Below, one piece after another: positions 8,101 to 13,620 of a DNA stretch of 16,322 nt. The stretch lies in assembly GCA_964535025.1 (NCBI GenBank), contig CAZHRW010000151.1, forward strand, positions 1 to 16,322. The letters run 5' to 3'. A program made the translations under genes and the position numbers. Positions within the stretch are counted from its first letter, which is position 1, and each line of letters begins with the position of its first letter. The DNA is from JAAYZK01 sp964535025. Lineage in GTDB: Bacteria; Planctomycetota; Phycisphaerae; SM23-33; FEN-1343. The notes beneath the pieces were generated by a model. That model did no database searches and had not been told where the DNA came from. It saw only the letters and a program-made list of their open reading frames with translations.

Positions 8101-10949
8101 ACGATGCGCCGCGCGTCCGCAAGGGCGACACGATCTCGGCGTACCTGAAGTTCCCCGCCGGCGCCGCCCAGGGCGGCTGGGTGTGGCTGGGCTTCGGGGC
8201 CTACGACGGCGGCACCCTGGCCGTTGCGGTGCACCCCGGGCTGGACCTCCCCGGCGGCGGGCCCGGCCGCCTGGCGCTGTGGCAGTGGACCGGCGGGTGG
8301 GACACCGCCGACGTCCGCACGCATTGTCTGACGGATGTGGCGATGAGCGGCCACCTCAGCGACGCGGTGTGGTATCGCCTGGATATCGACTGGGGGCTCG
8401 ACAACACGGTCGTCGCACGGCTCTATCTCGCCGACGGCAGCCCGGCCACCGCCACCCGGGCCGCCGCCGTCATGCCCTGGCCGGTGGATGAAGGAACGCT
8501 GGCCTTCCGCGGCAAGCTGACCGACGAGTTCCCCGACTACTACATCGACAGCATCCGCCTCCGGCGGGACGGCGGCCAGACGATCCTGGCCTCCTCCCCG
8601 CTCGGCGCGCCGATGCGATTCGGCTCGGGGCGCGACGGCATCATCGCCGGAACCGTCTACGAGGACACCCACGGCGACGGGCCCACCGCCGGCGACGCCG
8701 GCATGGCAGACGTCCAGGTCTACTACGACGCCAACCTCAACGGCGTCTTCGACACCCAGGCGAGCATCGAGGAGAATCCCACCGTCTGGGCCGTCGACGA
8801 CTGCCATACCGTCGTGTCGGAGATCAACATCACCGGCATGCCCGGCGTCCTGCGCAGTGTGGCGGCGATGATCGACATCAACCACCACCGCGTCGGGGAT
8901 CTGGACATCGACCTGGTCAGCCCCTGGGGGACGCGCGTGGCCCTGGTCCACAGCCTCGGCGGCGACCACGACGACTACGACCGCATCTGGTTCCGCGACG
9001 ACGCCGCGGCGGCGATCGACGAGGCGAGCTGGCCCCTGTCCGAACCGGCCTACCGCCCCCAGGGGCGCCTGGCCGACCTGGTCGCCGAGGACCCCAACGG
9101 CGTCTGGCGGCTCGTCGTGACCGACCACACCGACAACGGCATCGAGGGGCTCTTGGAGACCTTCAGCCTTTCCCTGGACACGGGCGACCTGGCCATCACG
9201 ACCGACGCGAACGGCGTCTACCTCGGCGGCGAGCTGCCCCCACGCTGGTACACCCTGCGCCAGAGCGTGCCCGACCGCCACGTGCAGACGTACCCGCGCC
9301 CGCTGCCCTGGCACGTGCTGCCGATGGGCAGCGGCGGCGTCCTCTGGCCGGTCGACTTCGCCAACGCCCGCGCCGCCGCGATCTACGGGACCGTCTGGCA
9401 CGATGTCGACGGCGACGGCGTGCGCGAGACGGGCGACGATGGCGTGGCCGACCAGCAGGTCTACCTCGACATCGACGACGACGGCAGCCGCGACGTCCAT
9501 CCCCCCTACGCGCTCAGCCAGATCCAGCCCGTGTCGATCGTCGACTACCGTACCGCCACATCCACCATCAACCTGGCCGGGAAGGCGGGGCGGATCCTCG
9601 ACGTCAACGTCCACCTGACGATCAGCCACACCTACGACGCTGACCTGGCGGTCTACCTGCACAGCCCGCAGGGGATGCGGGTGAAGCTCTTCGAGGGTGT
9701 CGGCGGCTCGGGCAACGGCTTCTGGAACACGACCCTGGACGACGAGGCCACCACACCGATCGCCGACGGGCAGTTTCCCTTCGACCAGGACTACGTGCCC
9801 GCCGAACCCCTGGCCGCGCTGAACGGCCAGAACGCCAACGGCGTGTGGCTGCTCGAAGTGATCGACAGCGCCGGCGGCGACGAGGGCGACCTGGTGAACT
9901 GGGGGATCACCCTCGTCACCGGCGACCCCGCCGCCACCACGGGCGCCGACGGCCGCTACCAGCTGACCCGGGTGCTGCCCGGCCCGCACGCCGTGCGGCT
10001 CGAAACGACGGGAGACTGGCTGCCCCTGGACCCACCCTCTGGACGGCAGGACGTGACGGTCATGCACGCCGACCGCATCACGGGCATCGATTTCGCCGTG
10101 ACCGACGCCGTCGTCGTCCTGGCAACGTACGTGTTCTACAACAACTCCTGCCTCGATGGTTTCGACCCCGGCGCCAATGTGGCCGACAATGCCGCGATCG
10201 ATCCGACCAAGCACGTCCTGTTACCGGGCCAGGGCCCCGGGCCCGCCAACATCACCGGCTTTACCGCCGGCATGGTCAGTCTGATCATCGACGTGAACCA
10301 CTGGCAGGGCCCGGTGGACCTGACGAACTTCGTGTTCCGTACCGGTGAAGCGTCCGACCCCGCCCTGTGGACCGCGGCGCCCGATCCGTTGAGCATCATC
10401 GTTCGCCTCGACGCGGGACACGACGGCAGCGACCGTGTGACGATCCTCTGGACCGCCGACGACAACGATGGCGTCGTCGACCCCCAGGAAGCCGTGACCG
10501 ATCGGTGGCTGGAGGTGACCTTCCTCGCCACGCCGACCAGCGGTCTGGAGACTGATTGGGTGTTCTACGTCGCCAACCTTCCCGCCGACGCCGATGGCAA
10601 CGGCGCGGTCGACCTCGACGACTTCGCCCAACTCAAGCTCCACTTCGGCCAGACCGGCGCGGGTGTCGCCGGCGGCGACTTCAACCTCGACGATCACGTG
10701 GACCTCGACGACTTCATGGCGCTCAAGTGCAACTTCGGCGACCCCCTCCCGCCGCTGATCTGGGCCGCAGAGGGCGGGGGTCTCGACCTCCTTGCCGCCG
10801 CGCCCGTTGCGGCCGTCGATCCCCCTACGACCTCGACCCGGCCGCGCCGCGCCGAACGGCGAATGATGCGCCGCCGCCGGCACGAGGGCATCGACCTGCT
10901 GGCCGACGTTCACCGCACGGTGCCCATTGGGGGTCTCCCGCAACGGTAA
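5169..10949 (+). CDS. Giant LEPR-XLL surface/secreted protein with SdrD_B-like, P-domain and dockerin modules
   Basis: About 1926 residues. The start chosen is TTG 5169, because AAGGGA (5156-5161) is seven nt upstream; ATG 5181 in the same frame is the alternative (1922 residues). The N-terminus is a polar, Arg-containing lead followed by DLEPLEPRVLLSA (motif at residues 44-52), the planctomycete LEPR-XLL signal linked to export of large surface proteins. Approximate order of parts: SdrD_B-like unit (53-115); a stretch resembling beta-propeller or NHL repeats (157-425); SdrD_B-like (449-520); P-domain 1 (591-721); P-domain 2 (767-889); LamG-like beta-sandwich (931-1133); SdrD_B-like (1157-1197); P-domain 3 (1214-1337); SdrD_B-like (1404-1441); P-domain 4 (1455-1584); a domain beginning ATYVFYNNS (1652-1803), typical of planctomycete proteins; dockerin I (1806-1858); and a basic Arg-rich tail. 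Ca-type loops such as DANRNGELD and DDNGNGVRD recur. Probably a structural or adhesive surface protein; no catalytic domain recognised. Confidence 0.88.
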   Translation: MAHTMGTGATGTAFTTSTPDSKGTCGVARHSRAAGRRPWDLEPLEPRVLLSASISGYVIQANAGGGGVPGVTVFMDANRNGELDLGERAVVTDAAGRYEFANTPPGNYNIATLVKDGRYWTANTFDRLIGLGSWEDSIMLGPTSPDQTNDDFAGLWEIDPETGFATNRVPIAPDTRGTIWAALTDPAIVNYGGLTAVPGRPGWYLSQVQSPGNSSWNILFECDAHLVSLYWVPGMAYAQASYVCTTDHDLVVGHGLDFDPTGDPNVVYGGVGDDYIWPWNVTYNEDWMWKADLRDLDDGDVETQDIADLWLPDSGMGDVPVGDLQFDGSGNLYLFRQQLFLLDKTNGQELDRIWTPVDDQAAEWNPETLTFWTAGDGLGTVNPATGAVTTIRSHFDFGIPDGTHGYFGWTLPYVIEGLEYLPDGFTDRPVELRGADVEYINFDHVYHAVGIRGQVFRDDNGNGVRDPGENAAAATQRVFLDANGNGRCDAGETYRWTDNQGHFAFTDQPAGVYRIVVESVFGGDDVTWGGNLRPGYELVNLAEGEIHVVDFGVGPAGKVVGSVFDDLNADSIHQGWLTETDAHWTAPALAITDYTTIQSTIAFDRPGATVADLNVYLDIAHTYVGDLRVDLVSPAGTRVRLIDRAGGAGHDFLGTVLADDATETIQDATADDAPYTGAYRPAEALAAFNGEPVTGTWTLEIADHGGGDVGTLNAWELILTIPAAGEPPLAGVPVYVDLDTNGVMNTVTVQGDAAPALPIPLGGTAESIISISDASGPVADVDVYLDLSHPWVGHLIIDLISPRGTFVRLTRFNGESGTNFTGTIFDDEALVSIEDAVGQDNPFPGRWRPYSMLADFDGEQPSGDWTLSVTDLYGQWPGTINFWSLRLTLGDIVTTTDANGMFVFEGLPPGPLTIRQQLTAQRAPTWPRPTGQTMAEDFADYPAPYVQREAGHAAVQSAQAAYTGSYGLVPGRWTVGTDDAPRVRKGDTISAYLKFPAGAAQGGWVWLGFGAYDGGTLAVAVHPGLDLPGGGPGRLALWQWTGGWDTADVRTHCLTDVAMSGHLSDAVWYRLDIDWGLDNTVVARLYLADGSPATATRAAAVMPWPVDEGTLAFRGKLTDEFPDYYIDSIRLRRDGGQTILASSPLGAPMRFGSGRDGIIAGTVYEDTHGDGPTAGDAGMADVQVYYDANLNGVFDTQASIEENPTVWAVDDCHTVVSEINITGMPGVLRSVAAMIDINHHRVGDLDIDLVSPWGTRVALVHSLGGDHDDYDRIWFRDDAAAAIDEASWPLSEPAYRPQGRLADLVAEDPNGVWRLVVTDHTDNGIEGLLETFSLSLDTGDLAITTDANGVYLGGELPPRWYTLRQSVPDRHVQTYPRPLPWHVLPMGSGGVLWPVDFANARAAAIYGTVWHDVDGDGVRETGDDGVADQQVYLDIDDDGSRDVHPPYALSQIQPVSIVDYRTATSTINLAGKAGRILDVNVHLTISHTYDADLAVYLHSPQGMRVKLFEGVGGSGNGFWNTTLDDEATTPIADGQFPFDQDYVPAEPLAALNGQNANGVWLLEVIDSAGGDEGDLVNWGITLVTGDPAATTGADGRYQLTRVLPGPHAVRLETTGDWLPLDPPSGRQDVTVMHADRITGIDFAVTDAVVVLATYVFYNNSCLDGFDPGANVADNAAIDPTKHVLLPGQGPGPANITGFTAGMVSLIIDVNHWQGPVDLTNFVFRTGEASDPALWTAAPDPLSIIVRLDAGHDGSDRVTILWTADDNDGVVDPQEAVTDRWLEVTFLATPTSGLETDWVFYVANLPADADGNGAVDLDDFAQLKLHFGQTGAGVAGGDFNLDDHVDLDDFMALKCNFGDPLPPLIWAAEGGGLDLLAAAPVAAVDPPTTSTRPRRAERRMMRRRRHEGIDLLADVHRTVPIGGLPQR
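6939..9920 (+). repeat. Four proprotein-convertase P-domain repeats inside the giant protein
   Basis: Copies lie at about 6939-7332, 7467-7836, 8808-9180 and 9531-9920, each about 125-130 residues. Each has the order I-x-D/S (P-domain opening), a 'DLNVYLDIAHTYVGDLRVDL' type strand (variants DVDVYLDLSHPWVGHLIIDL and DVNVHLTISHTYDADLAVYL), 'SP.GT.V.L', a 'FDDEA' type segment, a 'YRP.E.L..FNG' segment, and a closing 'G.W.L...D...GD.G.L..W.L.L'. P-domains usually follow subtilisin-type proteases; here there is no protease, so the domains are probably used as beta-sandwich building or binding units. Copies 3 and 4 each follow an SdrD_B-like unit; copies 1 and 2 are separated by a short insertion. 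Confidence 0.75.
10584..10742 (+). other. Dockerin type I domain (two Ca-binding repeats) at C-terminus
   Basis: Two EF-hand-like repeats are visible: DADGNGAVDLDDFAQLKLHFG and, about 26 residues later, GDFNLDDHVDLDDFMALKCNFG. Each has a D-x-D/N-x-x-x-V-D-L-D-D-F calcium loop followed by an F/M-x-x-L-K helix. In clostridia dockerins bind cohesins to assemble cellulosomes. In planctomycetes many are found at the C-terminus of giant LEPR-XLL proteins without a known partner. The preceding ATYVFYNNS domain (10122-10578) often precedes such dockerins. No cohesin is recognisable in this window. Confidence 0.8.
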
Positions 10950-11015
10950 CGCCGGGTAAACGCTTGCGGCGACGGGGTCCGTCGGCGATAATCCTATCCC
11001 AATCTTACCGGCGTT
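10948..11015 (+). promoter_or_regulatory. Promoter of DUF4838 gene flanked by an inverted repeat
   Basis: A -10 GATAAT (10987-10992, five of six) lies 17 nt after TTGCGG (10964-10969). Flanking it are AACGCCGG (10948-10955) and its exact reverse complement CCGGCGTT (11008-11015). Adding TAA/TTA to the inner ends extends the match to 11 bases with one unpaired G. The left arm overlaps the stop codon of the giant gene. The arrangement could be an operator pair, or a hairpin ending the upstream transcript, but no T-run follows. Confidence 0.4.
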
Positions 11016-11035
11016 CACGCGAAAGGAACCCGCCG

Positions 11036-13369
11036 ATGACCCCGCTGCCCCTCCAGACACGGATCACCTTCCTTGCCGTCGCATTCGCGATAACCCTGAG
11101 CGGACCCGCCGCGGCTTCGCTGACGCTGGTCGAGGACGGCCGCAGCGACTACGTCATCGTGGTCGGCCGCGAGGCTTCGCCGTCCGAGCGGTTCGCCGCC
11201 GAGGAACTGCAGACGCATATCGAGCAGATGAGCGGGGCGACGCTGCCCATCGTCGTGCGGGACGATACGGTGGCGGCCAGGGCGGTCACGATCGGCGCCG
11301 GCGCCTCGCCGGTGCCGCTCGACCTGGACGGGCTGGGCACCGACGGGTTTATCCTCCGCACGGCCGGCCGGCGGGTGATCATCGCCGGCGGGGCGAAGCG
11401 CGGGACGCTGTACGGCGTGTACACCTTCCTCGAGTCGCTCGGGGTGCGCTGGTGGTACCGCGATGAGGTGACGATCCCGAACACGCCCACCCTCGTCGTG
11501 GCCGACATGGACCGCCGGGAGGTGCCCGCCTTCGAGTATCGCGACATGATGTTCGAAGAGAGCTTCCACAACCCGCTGTGGATGGCCCGCAACAAGGTCA
11601 ACGGCCACGCCTGGGAAGACGACGTGCCCGAGTCGCTGGGCGGACGTTACGAGTTCGTCGGCAATCTGGTCCATTCGTACAGCCAGTTGCTCGCCCTCAG
11701 CGGCCACGAGATCACCGAGGACATGAAGGCCCTCGTCAACGGACGCCGGACCGACGCGCAGCCGTGCCTGTCGAACCCCAAGACCGTCGCGGCCATGGTC
11801 GACGGGGTGCTCAAGGCGTTCGAACAGCACCCGGACGCGACGTTCGTCGTCGTCGGCCAGATGGACAACCACAACTACTGCCGGTGCCCCGACTGCGCGG
11901 CCATCGACCGCCGGGAAGACATCCACGACGGCGGGTTGATCCACGCCGGCTCGCGGATGGATACCTCGCATTCCGGGCAGGTCATTCGCTTCGCCAATCG
12001 CGTGGCCGAGGCGGTCGAGCGGCGACGGCCGGGCTCGTGCATCGCCACGGCCGCCTACGAGTGGTCGCGGCCGCCGACGAAGACCCTGCGCCCCCGGCAC
12101 AACGTCTTCATCACGCTCTGCTCGATCGAGTGCGACTTCGCCCACCCCCTCGCCGCCGCCGACAGCGAACGCAACCGCCGCTTCGTCGAGGACATCGCCG
12201 GCTGGTCGAAGATCGCGCCCAAGATCTTCATCTGGCACTACGTGGGCAACCGCGTCCACTACATGCAGCCCAACGCCGAGCTGGAGACGCTCGTGCCCAA
12301 CATGCGATTCTTCGCCGATCACGGCTGCGCGGGCGTGTTCAACCAGGGCACGCACGTGGGCACCGCGACCGACATGACCATGCTCAAGCAGTGGGTGCTG
12401 GCCAAGGCGCTGTGGAACCCCTATGTCGACGGGCGGGCGCTGATCGAGGAATTCTGTCGCGGCTACTACGGCCCGGCCGGCGAGGACGTCCTGCGCTATA
12501 TCGACCTGATCCACGCGCCCGCACACACGCAGTCGTTCCACAACGGCCGGCGGGTCAACCTCGACGCGCCTTACCTGCGGGCGGAGATCATCGCCGAAGC
12601 CGAGGCCGTGCTCCGAGCGGCCGAGGCGAAGGTCGACCCGTCGAGCGACTACGGCCGGCGGGTGCGCCACGCGCACATGGGCGTGTGGTATGTCCTGGCC
12701 AAGCGCGGGCCCGGCTCGCTGACGTGGCGGGCGGTCGAGGCCAAAGTCGGCCCGCTCGATCCGACGGCCATCGCGGCCAACCTGGCGCGGGTGGTCGACG
12801 AGTCGAACGTGACCAAGATCCTCGACAACTGGCCGCCGGAGGCGTGGCTCGCCTGGCTCGACCAATACATGGCGGCCGCCAAGGCCCTGGGCGGTCCGGT
12901 GCTGCCGCCGGAATTGACCGATGCCGACGCTGGGACCTGCCGGGTGGTTCAGGCCAACCAGTTCGACAACCATCCCAAGTGGTGGCGGCCGGCCGCGGGG
13001 GCCAGCGACGGCTATGCCGCGTTTGTCGATCAGTTCAGCGGGTTCTGGTATAACACGACCCTCCTGCCCGCCGAGCACTACACGCCCGGTCGGACCTACA
13101 CCCTCCACGTCCGCGCCACCGCCGACCTGCCCGACGGGGCCGCGGGCGCCGTCTGGACGTTCGGCATCCGCGGCGACGACGACGACAACGCCTACCGCAC
13201 CGTCGAAGCCGCCGATCTGAGCAGCACCGAGTGGCGCGTCTTCGACCTGGGGCCCTGGACGCCGGCCGAGGGCGTGTCTTACCACTTCTGGACATCGCTC
13301 CAGCGAAACCCCGACCGGGTCGATCATGTCGCCGTCGACTGCTTCTGGCTGAGCGAGACTTCCGAGTGA
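11036..13369 (+). CDS. Secreted DUF4838 domain protein (alpha-glucuronidase-like, GH67-related) with C-terminal beta-sandwich
   Basis: 777 residues, ATG with AAAGGA (11022-11027) eight nt upstream. Signal peptide: MTPLPLQTR then a hydrophobic stretch ending GPAAA (cleavage near 27). Residues about 28-150 resemble the N-terminal domain of alpha-glucuronidases (RFAAEELQTHIEQMSGATLPIV). From about 155 the pattern matches DUF4838: FEYRDMMFEESFHNPLWMAR, then VHSYSQLL, a CRCPDC cluster (282-287), LCSIECDFAHPL (C362, C366), WSKIAPKIFIWHYVGN, and RGYYGPAG. Residues about 635-775 form a beta-sandwich-like, possibly carbohydrate-binding, module (PGRTYTLHVRATADLP, CFWLSET). DUF4838 proteins are common in planctomycete and Bacteroidetes polysaccharide loci. 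GH67 relatives cleave methylglucuronic acid from xylan, but the substrate here is unknown. It lies between two giant surface protein genes with its own promoter. Confidence 0.87.
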   Translation: MTPLPLQTRITFLAVAFAITLSGPAAASLTLVEDGRSDYVIVVGREASPSERFAAEELQTHIEQMSGATLPIVVRDDTVAARAVTIGAGASPVPLDLDGLGTDGFILRTAGRRVIIAGGAKRGTLYGVYTFLESLGVRWWYRDEVTIPNTPTLVVADMDRREVPAFEYRDMMFEESFHNPLWMARNKVNGHAWEDDVPESLGGRYEFVGNLVHSYSQLLALSGHEITEDMKALVNGRRTDAQPCLSNPKTVAAMVDGVLKAFEQHPDATFVVVGQMDNHNYCRCPDCAAIDRREDIHDGGLIHAGSRMDTSHSGQVIRFANRVAEAVERRRPGSCIATAAYEWSRPPTKTLRPRHNVFITLCSIECDFAHPLAAADSERNRRFVEDIAGWSKIAPKIFIWHYVGNRVHYMQPNAELETLVPNMRFFADHGCAGVFNQGTHVGTATDMTMLKQWVLAKALWNPYVDGRALIEEFCRGYYGPAGEDVLRYIDLIHAPAHTQSFHNGRRVNLDAPYLRAEIIAEAEAVLRAAEAKVDPSSDYGRRVRHAHMGVWYVLAKRGPGSLTWRAVEAKVGPLDPTAIAANLARVVDESNVTKILDNWPPEAWLAWLDQYMAAAKALGGPVLPPELTDADAGTCRVVQANQFDNHPKWWRPAAGASDGYAAFVDQFSGFWYNTTLLPAEHYTPGRTYTLHVRATADLPDGAAGAVWTFGIRGDDDDNAYRTVEAADLSSTEWRVFDLGPWTPAEGVSYHFWTSLQRNPDRVDHVAVDCFWLSETSE

Positions 13370-13620
13370 TCCCGACGGATTCCTACAAAAAACCCTAACC
13401 GTAGTGTTGACAAGCTCACCGATGGGAGCTAAGAATCAGGGTGCATTATCTGTCGGTGGGTTAAAAGAGATCTGGCATACTCTTTTACACGCTTACCGGT
13501 GAGGTGAAACCGGGGTGCGCGGAATGCGTGCTTCGGCGGGGTTGTCGTCTGCCTTCATTTCACGGGGAGCACCTCTGTTGGTAGAAGGGACTGCCCTCGC
13601 GCGGTAGGAGTCTGTCTACG
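13370..13620 (+). promoter_or_regulatory. Intergenic region with promoter, spacer palindrome and leader hairpins
   Basis: TTGACA (13407-13412, perfect) and TAAGAA (13430-13435) lie 17 nt apart. The spacer and its right edge contain an inverted repeat AGCTC (13413-13417) / GAGCT (13426-13430) filling the gap between the hexamers, a typical place for a repressor site. The leader (start near 13442, about 179 nt) has a perfect 8-bp inverted repeat TAAAAGAG / CTCTTTTA (13462-13469 / 13480-13487, 10-nt loop) and CCGGT / ACCGG (13496-13500 / 13509-13513). TAGGAG (13605-13610) is the ribosome site. No known riboswitch was recognised. Confidence 0.55.

Noticed and set aside
6099..10214. Open frame of 1371 codons on the reverse strand opposite the giant gene
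   Set aside because: Composition is repetitive V/D/G/A with no recognisable motif, while the forward frame has clear P-domain and dockerin signatures.
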